From positions 62,001-126,000 of the forward strand of contig JAFKEU010000012.1 of NCBI GenBank assembly GCA_017308475.1: a stretch of DNA of 64,000 nucleotides. Direction: 5' to 3'. This DNA is from Alphaproteobacteria bacterium. GTDB taxonomy: Bacteria; Pseudomonadota; Alphaproteobacteria; Micropepsales; Micropepsaceae. The notes beneath the pieces were generated by a model. It saw only the letters and a list, made by a program, of their open reading frames with translations, searched no databases and was not told the DNA's origin. Below, one piece after another: positions 17,982 through 27,243 of the stretch. Each line of letters opens with the position of its first letter. Within the stretch, counting starts at the first letter, position 1. The translations under genes and the position numbers were made by a program.

Positions 17982-19091
17982 ATGTCATCCGTGAACAATT
18001 CCATCGCCGCCGTGCCGGCGGGCGCTCGTCCGCGCGCCGGTTTCGATCGCGCCGCCCTGCGGCGCATCCTGATGATCGGCGGTGTCGGAATATTCCTCGC
18101 GGCGGCAGCGGTCTTCTATCTGATGGGCGGGCGCTACGAGACCACGGATGATGCCTATGTCCACGCCAACAAGCTGATGGTGTCGACCGACGTCTCGGGC
18201 CTGGTCCAGAGCGTGAATGTGCATGAAGGTCAGCATGTGAAGGCGGGCGATGTCCTTTTCACCCTGGACCCCAAGCCCTTCCGCATCGCGCTGGAGAATG
18301 CCCAGGCCGCGCTGGCCGGCGCCGTCCAGGATGTCGAATCCACCCGTGCCCAGTATCGCGCCGCCGTGGCCCAGGTCGCCGCTCAGCAGGCCCAGGTAAA
18401 TGTCAACCGGAAGACCTATGACCGCTATGTCGCGCTCGCCAGGCAGAACGCCATCGCCGCCGTCCAGGTAGACAACATCCACGCCGCGCTGCTGAGTGCC
18501 CAGGCAACCGTCGCCTCCCTGCGCCAGACCGCGGCCACGGATCTTGCCAAACTGAACGGCAATCCCAACCTGCCGGTGGACCAGTCTCCGGATTACCTGA
18601 AGGCCAAGGCCCAGGTGGATGAGGCCCAGCGCCAGCTGGACCACGCCACCGTGCGCGCGCCCTTCGCCGGCACGGTAAGCGAAGTGGATTCGCTGCAGCC
18701 CGGCACGCTGGTGATCTCGGCCCTGTCGGCCTTCACCACCACCAGTGCGGTGGGCCTGATCGGCGACCGGATCTGGGTCGAGGCCGATTTGAAGGAAACC
18801 CAGTTGAACCACATACATCCGGGCGCCCCGGTCAGCTTCACCATCGACACCTATCCGGCATGCAGCTGGACCGGCCATGTCGAAAGCGTCAGCGCCGGCA
18901 GCGACAGTTCCTTCTCGGCCCTGCCGGCCGAGAATGGCAGCGGCAACTGGGTCAAGGTTGTCCAGCGCATCCCCGTGCGCATCGATATCGATCACAGCCA
19001 GTGTGACCGCCCCCTGAGCGTGGGCATGAGCGCGGTAATCTCGATCGATACCGGCCACCGCCGCTGGTTCCGCCTGCTGAACGGCATCTAG
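17982..19091 (+). CDS. emrA: HlyD/EmrA-family membrane-fusion adaptor
   Basis: 369 residues from ATG 17982, using the GGGAGAATAGG site that overlaps the marR stop. One N-terminal transmembrane helix (about 30-50), then RYETTDDAYVHANKLMVSTDVSGLVQSV, the biotinyl-lipoyl-like half and a long alpha-hairpin (EAQAALAGAVQDVESTRAQ… region), followed by DHATVRAPFAGTVSEV and the beta-barrel block. This is the EmrA layout: a periplasmic adaptor linking the EmrB pump to an outer-membrane channel. No TolC homologue is in the window. Confidence 0.88.
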   Translation: MSSVNNSIAAVPAGARPRAGFDRAALRRILMIGGVGIFLAAAAVFYLMGGRYETTDDAYVHANKLMVSTDVSGLVQSVNVHEGQHVKAGDVLFTLDPKPFRIALENAQAALAGAVQDVESTRAQYRAAVAQVAAQQAQVNVNRKTYDRYVALARQNAIAAVQVDNIHAALLSAQATVASLRQTAATDLAKLNGNPNLPVDQSPDYLKAKAQVDEAQRQLDHATVRAPFAGTVSEVDSLQPGTLVISALSAFTTTSAVGLIGDRIWVEADLKETQLNHIHPGAPVSFTIDTYPACSWTGHVESVSAGSDSSFSALPAENGSGNWVKVVQRIPVRIDIDHSQCDRPLSVGMSAVISIDTGHRRWFRLLNGI

Positions 19092-19097
19092 TCCGCC

Positions 19098-20651
19098 ATG
19101 GACCATCAACTCCACGCCGCCCACCAATACGACAACAAGATCGCCGAGTGGGCGGTGCTGTTGGGGTCAATGGCCGGCGTCTTGATGCAGGCCCTGGACA
19201 CCACCATCGTCAATGTGGCGCTGCCCTATATGGAAGGCAGCCTGTCTGCCAGCCGCGACCAGATCACCTGGGTGCTGACCAGCTACATCATCGCGGCGGC
19301 CATCATGACCGCGCCGGTCGGCTGGCTGGCGGCCCGCTTCGGCAAGAAGAATTTCCTGATCACCTGCGTTGCCGGATTCACGATCGCTTCCATGCTGTGT
19401 GGCGCGGCCCAGTCGCTGGAACAGATGGTGTTGTTTCGCCTGATCCAGGGCGTGTTCGGCGCCGCGCTGGGGCCCCTGTCCCAGGCGGTGATGCTGGACA
19501 TGTATCCGCCCGCCAAGCGCGGCAATGTGATGGCGATCTGGGGCATGGGCGTGATGCTGGGGCCGATCCTTGGTCCTACCGTGGGCGGCATCCTGACGGA
19601 TGCCTATGACTGGCGCTGGGTGTTCTACATCAACGTGCCGTTCGGCATCGCATCCTGCGTCGCGTTGTGGATATTCTTCAAGGACACGGCACGCGATTCC
19701 ACCCTGCGCTTCGACTGGTTCGGCTTTGGTGCCCTGTCGGTGGGCCTGGCGGCGCTGCAACTGCTGCTTGATCGCGGCACCACCAAGGATTGGTTCTCCT
19801 CCACCGAGATCGTGGTCGAGGCGCTCATCGCCGGCATCGCGCTCTACCTGTTCCTGGTTCACATGCTTACGGCCGAAAAGCCCTTCATTCCGCGCGCCAT
19901 TTTCCGGGACAGAAATTTCACGGGCGGTATGGTGCTGATGTTCGTCATGGGCATGGTGCTGCTGGCCTCCTCGGCGCTGCTGTCGCCCTATCTGCAGAAC
20001 CTGTCGGGGCGCACCGTTACCCAGACTGGCTTTCTCATGGTACCGCGGGGCATTGGGGTAATGGCGGCGATGATGTTTGCCGGACGGCTGACCATGAAGA
20101 TGGATCCCCGCATCATCATGACCGCAGGCGCCAGCCTGATGATCTATTCGCTCTGGCACATGACCGGCTGGACACCTTCCGTCAGCGTCTGGACCCTGTC
20201 ATGGGTGACGTTTGTTCAGGGGCTGGGCATGGGCCTTATATTCAACCCGATGATCCTGGTTGCGTTTGCGACACTTTCGCCACAATTGCGCACGGATGGC
20301 ACCGGCTTGACGAATCTCATGCGCAACATTGGCAGCGCCATCGGCGTTTCCCTGACCACCACCATCCTGGCCAACAGTGTCCAGACCATCCATGCCCACC
20401 TGTCCGGCTATGCCTCGCCCTTCAACCGGGCACTGGGGGTCAATGGACCCTCGATGATGATGAACCCGCAGATACCTTTTGGGTTGGCAAACCTGAATTC
20501 TCTCCTAGAATATCGCGCGCAAGTTCAGGCCTATGCCAACGACTTCCTTTTCATGTTTGTAATCAGCCTTCCGGTCTTCGCGGTTATCTGGCTGATGAAG
20601 AGGCCCGAATTTGCCGTTGGAGGAACTCCTAAAATGGAAGTGGTGGACTAA
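19098..20651 (+). CDS. emrB: EmrB/QacA-type MFS drug exporter (DHA2, 14 TM)
   Basis: 517 residues with about 14 hydrophobic segments. The N-terminal LDTTIVNVALPYM motif and GWLAARFGKKNF (MFS motif A) define the drug:H+ antiporter-2 family. It lies 6 bp after emrA and would export amphipathic compounds across both membranes with it. Its stop overlaps the next gene (TAATG), coupling the pump to a beta-hydroxyacid dehydrogenase, which is an unusual addition to emrAB operons. Confidence 0.9.
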   Translation: MDHQLHAAHQYDNKIAEWAVLLGSMAGVLMQALDTTIVNVALPYMEGSLSASRDQITWVLTSYIIAAAIMTAPVGWLAARFGKKNFLITCVAGFTIASMLCGAAQSLEQMVLFRLIQGVFGAALGPLSQAVMLDMYPPAKRGNVMAIWGMGVMLGPILGPTVGGILTDAYDWRWVFYINVPFGIASCVALWIFFKDTARDSTLRFDWFGFGALSVGLAALQLLLDRGTTKDWFSSTEIVVEALIAGIALYLFLVHMLTAEKPFIPRAIFRDRNFTGGMVLMFVMGMVLLASSALLSPYLQNLSGRTVTQTGFLMVPRGIGVMAAMMFAGRLTMKMDPRIIMTAGASLMIYSLWHMTGWTPSVSVWTLSWVTFVQGLGMGLIFNPMILVAFATLSPQLRTDGTGLTNLMRNIGSAIGVSLTTTILANSVQTIHAHLSGYASPFNRALGVNGPSMMMNPQIPFGLANLNSLLEYRAQVQAYANDFLFMFVISLPVFAVIWLMKRPEFAVGGTPKMEVVD

Positions 20652-21535
20652 TGAAAACCGCATTTATCGGTCTGGGTGTGATGGGCTATCCCATGGCGGG
20701 CCACCTCCTGAAGGCCGGACACGATGTTACCGTTTATAATCGCAATGCTGCCAAGGCGGCGCAGTGGCAGAAGGAATATGGCGGAAAGACGGCGCCCACG
20801 CCGGCCGAAGCTGCCAGGGGCCAGGACATTGTTTTCTGTTGCGTGGGCCGCGACAGCGACCTGCGCGATGTCACGCTGGGTCCGGATGGCGCCTTCAACG
20901 CCATGAGCAAGGGTGCGTTGTTCGTCGACCACACCACCGCGTCTGCAGGTATCGCGCGTGAACTGGCGACTGAAGCTCAAAAGCGCGGCTTCGGGTTCGT
21001 CGATGCGCCGGTGTCGGGCGGGCAGGCGGGCGCCATCAACGGCAAGCTGGGCATCATGTGCGGCGGCAGCGAGGCGGACTATGCCCGCGCCGAACCGGTA
21101 ATGGCGGTCTATGCAAAGCTGTCCAAGCGGCTGGGTCCGCCCGGATCGGGCCAGTTGACCAAGATGGTCAACCAGATCTGCATCGCCGGCATTGTCCAGG
21201 GCCTGGCGGAAGGCTTCAGCCTCGCGCGTGCCGCCGGCCTCGACATCAAGGAAGTCGAGGCGGTGATCTCCCAGGGCGCGGCGGGAAGCTGGCAGATGGA
21301 GAATCGTTACAAGACCATGGATGCCGGCGAATATAATCACGGCTTTGCGGTGGAATGGATGCGCAAGGATCTGGGCATCGCCCTGGATGAAGCGCGCAAG
21401 CAGGAAGTCAGCCTGCCCATGACCGCCATGGTCGATCAGTTCTACGCGGAAGTGGAAAATCTGGGCGGCAAGCGCTGGGATACCTCCAGCCTGTTCGTGC
21501 GCCAGGAAGCCGCGCGCAAGGGTAACAAAGGATAG
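20651..21535 (+). CDS. NAD(P)-dependent beta-hydroxyacid dehydrogenase (3-hydroxyisobutyrate dehydrogenase family)
   Basis: 294 residues. The Rossmann motif GLGVMGYPMAGHLLKAGHDV opens the protein; FVDAPVSGGQAGAINGKL is the substrate-binding block; the catalytic Lys lies in GSGQLTKMVNQ (about 172). The family reduces or oxidises 3-hydroxyisobutyrate, tartronate semialdehyde, glyoxylate or similar acids in the cytosol. Translation is coupled to emrB by a TAATG overlap. The substrate cannot be set from sequence. Confidence 0.88.
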   Translation: MKTAFIGLGVMGYPMAGHLLKAGHDVTVYNRNAAKAAQWQKEYGGKTAPTPAEAARGQDIVFCCVGRDSDLRDVTLGPDGAFNAMSKGALFVDHTTASAGIARELATEAQKRGFGFVDAPVSGGQAGAINGKLGIMCGGSEADYARAEPVMAVYAKLSKRLGPPGSGQLTKMVNQICIAGIVQGLAEGFSLARAAGLDIKEVEAVISQGAAGSWQMENRYKTMDAGEYNHGFAVEWMRKDLGIALDEARKQEVSLPMTAMVDQFYAEVENLGGKRWDTSSLFVRQEAARKGNKG

Positions 21536-21542
21536 CATTGGC

Positions 21543-22166
21543 ATGGATGAGCGGAATCGGCAGGAAATTGGAGCCGACGCGTCGCAGGACAGGGCGGCGC
21601 GTGGATATCATCACGGCGACCTGCGTAACGGATTGCTGGAGGCGGCTCGCACTATCCTGGAAGAGGAAACGCTGGCAGCGCTGACCCTTCGCGCGGTGGC
21701 ACGCCGCGCCGGGGTCAGTCATGCCGCGCCCTATCGCCATTTTCCCAACCATGAGGCGCTGCTGGTGGAACTGGCCATCGAGGGCTTCGACGAATTGCGC
21801 GAGTCGCTGGCTGAGGCTGCCAAGATGTCGGGCTCCGAGCCTGATCGCATCGCCCATATCGGCGCCGCCTATATGCGCTTTGTCGCCGCCCGTCCGGCGC
21901 TGGCGCGGTTGATGTTCGGCGGCCAGCTGCCCAACCGCGACCAGTTCCCCGCACTGGGGCTGAAGGCCGATGCCATCGGCACGCAGATTGGTACCTCCCT
22001 GTCCGATCCGGCTCTTGGCCTGGCAGTGTGGTCGTCGATACACGGCCTGGCCATGCTGGTGCTGGAAAACGTGATCGACCTGGGCCAGCGCCGCTCCGGA
22101 CTGCATGTGCTGCCCGCGCGCGCGGAGATCATTCTGCGCAGTCTTTTTTCGACCGTGCGGGACTGA
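21543..22166 (+). CDS. TetR-family transcriptional regulator
   Basis: 207 residues. The N-terminal HTH is intact: GDLRNGLLEAARTILEEETLAALTLRAVARRAGVSHAAPYRHFPNHEALL. The C-terminal part resembles the TetR_C ligand domain found with WHG-type regulators. It is 7 bp downstream of the dehydrogenase and so probably belongs to the marR-emrAB unit, giving that unit two regulators. Its ligand is unknown. Confidence 0.88.
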   Translation: MDERNRQEIGADASQDRAARGYHHGDLRNGLLEAARTILEEETLAALTLRAVARRAGVSHAAPYRHFPNHEALLVELAIEGFDELRESLAEAAKMSGSEPDRIAHIGAAYMRFVAARPALARLMFGGQLPNRDQFPALGLKADAIGTQIGTSLSDPALGLAVWSSIHGLAMLVLENVIDLGQRRSGLHVLPARAEIILRSLFSTVRD

Positions 22167-22175
22167 TCGTTCTCG

Positions 22176-23471
22176 CTATTTCTTGAGGTTCGCCAGGAAC
22201 TGTCGCGCCATCGCGTGGTAGAGCGACTCGCGCTGGATGGCGCGCGAGATGCCGTAGCCGATCAGCGCCGCCAGCAGAAGCGGCAGGCGCATGGCGGTGG
22301 CGTTGGTCATCTCGCCGATGATCACTGCCGAGGTGATCGGCGCCTGCACCACGCCGGCGAAATAGGCGGTCATGCCCAGAAGAACGATGGCGCCCGGGGC
22401 GTGGACGTGCAGCACCGCCGCCACGGCCTCGCCAAGGCCGGCGCCGATAGAGAGGGAGGGAGCAAACAGGCCGCCCGGAATGCCCGAGCAGGTCGAGGCC
22501 ACAGTGGCGAAGAATTTCAGCGGCGCAAAACCCAGCGACATGCCACTGCCTTCAACTGCTTGGCGGGCAGCCTCATAGCCGGTGCCATAGGTGGCGCCGC
22601 CGCTGAGCAGCCCGCAAATCGCCACGATCGACCCGGCGACGAACGCCGCCAGCAGAAGGTTGCGGCGCGGATTGGCCGCGATATAGGTGCCCGTGAAGGT
22701 GTTGATGCGCAGCACCGCGCGCGCGAACAGCGCGCCCAGGACACCGCCCAGGATTCCACAGATGGGCAGCGCCACCCAATCGATCGTGACCGTCAGCATG
22801 GAAGCGTTGCTGCCGAAATAGCTGTAGTTGCCGACCAACCCAAGCGAGGCCATGCCGGCCAGGATCACGGCGATCAGAACCAGGCCGCTTGAGCGTTGCT
22901 CGAAGGCGCGACTCATTTCCTCGATGGCGAAGACGATGCCGGCCAGCGGCGTGTTGAAGGCCGCGGCGACGCCCGCTGCGCCGCCCGCCAGGATCAGCCC
23001 GCGCTGGCTGATCATTCGCCCCACGCGGCCCGAATAGAGCATGATCGCGGCTCCGACCTGCACGGTGGGCCCCTCGCGGCCGATGGAGGCGCCGCAGGCC
23101 AGGCCGAACAGGGTCAGCAGGATCTTGCCGAAGGTCAGGCGTAGCGCCAGGATATTCGAACGCAGGCCGGTGTCACGGATATGCCGCGCGGCGATGGCCT
23201 GGGGAATGCCCGATCCCTGGCTGCCCGGAAAATAGTTCGCCGCGACCCAGGCCGACAGGGTGAAGCCGGCCGGCGTGAGCACCAGCGCGATCCAGGGATT
23301 GAACAGCATGGCGTTGAACAGCGCGCTCGCCTGGGTCGCGGCGGCGGCGAAGGCGACCGAAACCACGCCCACGCCCACTGCGCCGCCCCAGAAGACGAGC
23401 CGCATGCGCCACCGGCGGCCCGAAAGCAGCATCTTGCGATGGCGTTTTTGCAGGAAGAAGGAATCTGACAT
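22176..23471 (-). CDS. CLC-type chloride channel / H+-Cl- exchanger
   Basis: 431 residues, multi-spanning. The three selectivity signatures are present in order: GSGIPQA, GREGPTVQ (with the gating Glu) and GGLFAPSLSIGAG. The protein belongs to the ClcA family that moves chloride across the inner membrane; the C-terminal CBS domains of longer homologues are missing. It is convergent with the TetR gene and lies 12 bp downstream of hemB on the same strand, so the two may be co-transcribed. Confidence 0.9.
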   Translation of the reverse strand: MSDSFFLQKRHRKMLLSGRRWRMRLVFWGGAVGVGVVSVAFAAAATQASALFNAMLFNPWIALVLTPAGFTLSAWVAANYFPGSQGSGIPQAIAARHIRDTGLRSNILALRLTFGKILLTLFGLACGASIGREGPTVQVGAAIMLYSGRVGRMISQRGLILAGGAAGVAAAFNTPLAGIVFAIEEMSRAFEQRSSGLVLIAVILAGMASLGLVGNYSYFGSNASMLTVTIDWVALPICGILGGVLGALFARAVLRINTFTGTYIAANPRRNLLLAAFVAGSIVAICGLLSGGATYGTGYEAARQAVEGSGMSLGFAPLKFFATVASTCSGIPGGLFAPSLSIGAGLGEAVAAVLHVHAPGAIVLLGMTAYFAGVVQAPITSAVIIGEMTNATAMRLPLLLAALIGYGISRAIQRESLYHAMARQFLANLKK

Positions 23472-23483
23472 GCCTGATGTGAA

Positions 23484-24467
23484 CTACTTTCCCAGCAGAC
23501 GCGCTGCTTCCGGGGCGAAATAGGTGAGGATGCCGCTGGCGCCGGCGCGCTTGAAGCAGGCCAGGCTTTCCATGATCGCGGCCGTGCGGTCGAAGGCGCC
23601 GTTGCGCGCCGCGAATTCGATCATCGCATATTCGCCGGACACCTGATAGGCGAAGACGGGGATGTTGAAACTGTCCTTCACCAAGCGGATCACATCAAGA
23701 TAGGGCAGCCCAGGCTTGATCATCACGCTGTCGGCGCCTTCCTCGATGTCCAGCGCCACTTCGCGCAGCGCCTCGTCGATATTGGCCGGATCCATCTGAT
23801 AGGTCTTCTTGTCGCCCTTCAGTCTTGCGCCGGAACCCACCGCCTCGCGGAAAGGCCCGTAATAGACCGAAGCATATTTGGCGGCATAGGACATGATTTG
23901 GACCTGGTCGAAGCCGCTCCCGTCCAGCGCGGCGCGGATGGCGCCCACCCGCCCGTCCATCATGTCGGACGGGGCGATGATGTCCGCGCCGGCTTTTGCC
24001 TGCACCAGCGCCGATTTGACCATGACGTCTATGGTCGCGTCATTCAGCACTTCGCCGTCCCGCACCAATCCGTCCTGGCCGTCGCTGGAGTATTCGTCCA
24101 GCGCCACATCAGCGATCAAACCGATCTCCGGAACCGCCGCCTTGATGGCAGAAAGCGCCCGGCACATCAGGTTGTCGGGATTGTAGGCCTCGCTGGCGGT
24201 CTCGCTGCGCCGCGCATCCGGGGTGTTGGGAAACAGGGCCAGGGCGGGAATGCCCAGCACTGCGGCGTCCCGGGCCGCCGCCACCGCCAGGTCCACCGAC
24301 AACCGTTCCACGCCCGGCAGGGTCTTGATCGTGGAACGTTCGTTCCTGCCGTCGATGATGAACAGCGGCCAGATCAGGTCGGCAGGGGTCAGGACCGTCT
24401 CGCGCACCAGGGCCCGGCTCCAGGCGGATCGGCGCAGGCGGCGCAGGCGGGTCGCAGGGTAGCTCAT
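23484..24467 (-). CDS. hemB: Porphobilinogen synthase (delta-aminolevulinate dehydratase)
   Basis: 327 residues from ATG 24467, the family's usual start (YPATRLRRLRRSAWSRALVRET). It condenses two 5-aminolevulinates to porphobilinogen. The active-site lysines are seen in SYAAKYASVYYGPFREA and SVMIKPGLPYLDVI. The metal loop reads DVALDEYSSDGQDG, where zinc enzymes have three cysteines; this Ala/Asp/Asp type is the magnesium-responsive class. It supplies the heme pathway begun by hemA about 4 kb away. Confidence 0.93.
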   Translation of the reverse strand: MSYPATRLRRLRRSAWSRALVRETVLTPADLIWPLFIIDGRNERSTIKTLPGVERLSVDLAVAAARDAAVLGIPALALFPNTPDARRSETASEAYNPDNLMCRALSAIKAAVPEIGLIADVALDEYSSDGQDGLVRDGEVLNDATIDVMVKSALVQAKAGADIIAPSDMMDGRVGAIRAALDGSGFDQVQIMSYAAKYASVYYGPFREAVGSGARLKGDKKTYQMDPANIDEALREVALDIEEGADSVMIKPGLPYLDVIRLVKDSFNIPVFAYQVSGEYAMIEFAARNGAFDRTAAIMESLACFKRAGASGILTYFAPEAARLLGK

Positions 24468-24514
24468 GTGGGAGTTCTCTTGCCAATTTGGCCGCGCCCA
24501 CGCAAGTAGACGCA

Positions 24515-25552
24515 ATGCAGCAGGACCGCCACATTCTCGCCGAAAAGCGCGGCGCCCTCGGGCTTCTGACCCTGAACCGGCCCCAGGCACTCAATGCCCT
24601 GACACCGGACATGGTCGCGGGCATTCAGGAATTCCTCGACGAATGGGCCGCGGACCCGCAGATCCGCGCCGTTGCCATCCGTGGCGCAGGCGACCGCGCC
24701 TTCTGCGCCGGCGGTGACATCCGGCTGGTGCAGCAGTCGGTGCTGGCCGGCGACGGTGTGGGCGCCCGATTTCTGGCCGACGAATACCGGCTGAACGCAC
24801 GGATCGGCGCCTTTCCGAAACCTTACGTCGCGCTCATACACGGCTTTGTCATGGGCGGGGGGGCCGGCGTGTCGGTACATGGCAGCCTGCGCCTGGCCGA
24901 TCCTGAGATGTCGTTCGCCATGCCGGAAACTGGAATCGGTTTTATTCCCGACATCGGCGCGAGTCATTTCCTGACGCGGAGTCCGGGTCGGCTGGGGCTT
25001 TATCTGGGCATGACGGGCGCGCGCATCGGGGCCGCCGACGCACAGGCCGCGGCACTGGTCGACGCGATCGTGGCCCGCACGGATTTCCCCGCCCTGCTGG
25101 ATCGGCTAGCGGAAGGTGAGGCGCCGGATGCCGCAGCGGATGCATTCGCGTGCAAGCTGCCTGCCGGTGAGCTGGCGCCGCATCGCCGCCGCGTCGACAC
25201 TGTGTTCGCGGCGTCCTCGGTGGAAGCAATCCTGGAACGGCTGGACCGCGACGGCAGCGTGTTCGCGCGTGAGACAGCGCAAACCTTGCGCAGCCGTTCG
25301 CCCACATCGCTGAAGCTGGTATTTCGGCAGCTCCAGGCGGCGCAGGGATTGAGCCTCAGGCAATGCCTGGCGATGGAATACCGCCTGGCGATGCGGGTGA
25401 TCGAAGGCCATGATTTCCGGGAAGGCGTGCGCGCGGCGCTGGTGGACAAGGACCGCAATCCGCACTGGCAGCCTCAATCCCTGGCGGCTGTGCCGGAACA
25501 GGTCATCGAGGCGGCGTTTGCGCCGCTTCAGCACGAACTGTTCGGCGATTGA
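24515..25552 (+). CDS. 3-hydroxyisobutyryl-CoA hydrolase / enoyl-CoA hydratase family
   Basis: 345 residues from ATG 24515 (a TTG at 24488 would add nine residues). The crotonase core is clear: GLLTLNRPQALNALTPDMV, the oxyanion-hole GDRAFCAGGDIR and GGGAGVSVHGSLRLA, and PETGIGFIPDIGASHFL. The extra C-terminal part (SLRQCLAMEYRLAMRV…FREGVRAALVDKDRNPHWQP) distinguishes HIBCH-type hydrolases from simple hydratases. It would act in valine degradation in the cytosol. It is divergent from hemB. Confidence 0.87.
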   Translation: MQQDRHILAEKRGALGLLTLNRPQALNALTPDMVAGIQEFLDEWAADPQIRAVAIRGAGDRAFCAGGDIRLVQQSVLAGDGVGARFLADEYRLNARIGAFPKPYVALIHGFVMGGGAGVSVHGSLRLADPEMSFAMPETGIGFIPDIGASHFLTRSPGRLGLYLGMTGARIGAADAQAAALVDAIVARTDFPALLDRLAEGEAPDAAADAFACKLPAGELAPHRRRVDTVFAASSVEAILERLDRDGSVFARETAQTLRSRSPTSLKLVFRQLQAAQGLSLRQCLAMEYRLAMRVIEGHDFREGVRAALVDKDRNPHWQPQSLAAVPEQVIEAAFAPLQHELFGD

Positions 25553-25708
25553 ATGCATGTTGTTTACCGCGTGTTATCCTTGTGCCTGTTTCCCCGCATT
25601 CGCAGCATGACCGCCAGACGGGCTAGCGCGGATTTTACGCACCTTTAAGACATCTCCCCTAAAGTGGCTGTAACAACAGGTGGGCTCCGCAAAAAGCGGG
25701 GAAGACAA

Positions 25709-26218
25709 ATGACGGCATTGGTCAAACCGCAGGCCGCGGCGGCGCTTGATGGCGCCTTGGCGGTACGCAAACACTATCTCGAGACGCTCAATCTCGTGGA
25801 GCGGCTGCATCGTCAGCTTCTCGATGTGATCAAGGACGAGCTGGATCGCCGCGATGAGCGGGAGATCAACTCGGTCCAGGCGCTTCTTCTGTTCAATGTG
25901 GGCGACCAGGAACTGACGGCGGGTGAGTTGCGCACGCGCGGCCACTATCTTGGCTCGAACGTCTCCTACAACCTCAAGAAGCTGGTGGAGGGCGGCTATA
26001 TCCATCACGAACGGTCCGAAGCCGACCGCCGCTCCGTGCTCGTGCGCCTGACGCGCAAGGGCGAAGCGGTGCGCGACATGCTGGGCGAACTGTTCGACCG
26101 GCATCTGCTGTCGCTGGAGGCGGTGGGCAATGTCGGCGCCGCCGACCTTGAGAGCATGAACATCAGCCTCAAGCGCCTGGAACGCTTCTGGATCGACCAG
26201 GTCCGCTTCCGGCTGTAG
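25709..26218 (+). CDS. LdtR-like MarR-family winged-helix regulator
   Basis: 169 residues from ATG 25709. The block LVERLHRQLLDVIKDELDRR…INSVQALLLFNVGDQELTAGELRTRGHYLGSNVSYNLKKL is very close to alphaproteobacterial LdtR-type regulators, which in Liberibacter and Rhizobiaceae control an L,D-transpeptidase and stress tolerance. The wing follows (RSEADRRSVLVRLTRKG). It is followed after 4 bp by a small unknown gene, so they form an operon. Target genes here are unknown. Confidence 0.85.
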   Translation: MTALVKPQAAAALDGALAVRKHYLETLNLVERLHRQLLDVIKDELDRRDEREINSVQALLLFNVGDQELTAGELRTRGHYLGSNVSYNLKKLVEGGYIHHERSEADRRSVLVRLTRKGEAVRDMLGELFDRHLLSLEAVGNVGAADLESMNISLKRLERFWIDQVRFRL

Positions 26219-26222
26219 CTCC

Positions 26223-26573
26223 ATGAACGCGCCCTTCATCGCACCGGTTTCGGGACAGATGCGCCGTCCGGGCGAGGAGCGTGTCACCGCCAGTGCCGAA
26301 CTGCCGGTTGAACGGGTGATCGCCGCATGCGAGGCCATGTTCGACGCCGTCCGCGCCGATTCCGAACAGGAATGGGATCGCCATCCCCAGAACCAGGGCA
26401 TCTGGCAGGCCGAATATGACAGCAAGGACGGCTGGCTAAACGCCATGGTTGCCGAAAAAGGGCCACTGAAGCTGCATCTTCTCTGCCTGGCCGCCCGCGA
26501 TTGCGGTACCCCCGGCGTGTGGCTGGGAGCAGAGGATTTCTGGAAGATCGCGCCGTTCTACAAAGGCCGCTGA
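26223..26573 (+). CDS. Small conserved-looking protein of unknown function
   Basis: 116 residues, 4 bp downstream of the LdtR-like regulator, with codon use like its neighbours. It has a central acidic/aromatic part (FDAVRADSEQEWDRHPQNQGIWQAEYDS) and two Cys, with no signal peptide or membrane segment. I do not recognise a family. The tight spacing suggests co-expression with the regulator. Confidence 0.6.
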   Translation: MNAPFIAPVSGQMRRPGEERVTASAELPVERVIAACEAMFDAVRADSEQEWDRHPQNQGIWQAEYDSKDGWLNAMVAEKGPLKLHLLCLAARDCGTPGVWLGAEDFWKIAPFYKGR

Positions 26574-26598
26574 AGACCGACTCGGCTAAGATTGCCCT

Positions 26599-27243
26599 AT
26601 GATGGGGCTTCGCGCAGCGCTGACACGCCATGTGCGCTTTTACGGTGCGCTGGTTGCCGGCGCGCTGGCATGGCTGGCCGCCCGCAAATTCGGCCTGGAT
26701 GCCGCCGCGCTGGCCGGCGGCGACCTTTTCTATCTGGCCTTCCTGATCCTCTGCGTGCCGCTGTTGAGCCAGACGCCCAAGGACCTCAAGCGCCGCGCCA
26801 AGCGCGAGGACGAGGGGATCGTGGTGGTGGTTCTGATCACTCTTGCCACCATGGGCTTCTTCGCAGTTGCAGTGTTCGTGGCCCTGAACCAGAAGAACAA
26901 TTTTGATGTTCCGGCGCTGGTTCTGGCGGGCGCCGGCGTGCCGCTGGGCTGGTGTACGCTGCACACGGTTATGGCATTTCACTATGCAAGCCTGCACTAT
27001 TTCGACGACCCGGAAGTGGAGGGCGACGAGCGCGACCTTGCGTTTCCGGGCGGCGGCGATCCCGGTGTCTGGGACTTTCTCTATTTCTCCTTTGTCGTGG
27101 GCATGACGGCCCAGGTTTCGGACGTGGGTGTGACCACGACCGCCATGCGCAGGGCGGTGATGCTGCACGGGATGCTGTCGTTCTTTTTCAATACCGTGCT
27201 GATCGCCATGGCCGTGAACGCCGCGGTGGCGATGGCAAGCTAG
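26599..27243 (+). CDS. DUF1345 membrane protein
   Basis: 214 residues with about five transmembrane segments. The DUF1345 core WDFLYFSFVVGMTAQVSDVGVTT is plain near residue 155, with the preceding HTVMAFHYASLHY segment. The role is unknown for the family; the location is the inner membrane. A second ATG lies one codon downstream. It overlaps the convergent DUF1295 gene by 4 bp. Confidence 0.85.
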   Translation: MMGLRAALTRHVRFYGALVAGALAWLAARKFGLDAAALAGGDLFYLAFLILCVPLLSQTPKDLKRRAKREDEGIVVVVLITLATMGFFAVAVFVALNQKNNFDVPALVLAGAGVPLGWCTLHTVMAFHYASLHYFDDPEVEGDERDLAFPGGGDPGVWDFLYFSFVVGMTAQVSDVGVTTTAMRRAVMLHGMLSFFFNTVLIAMAVNAAVAMAS

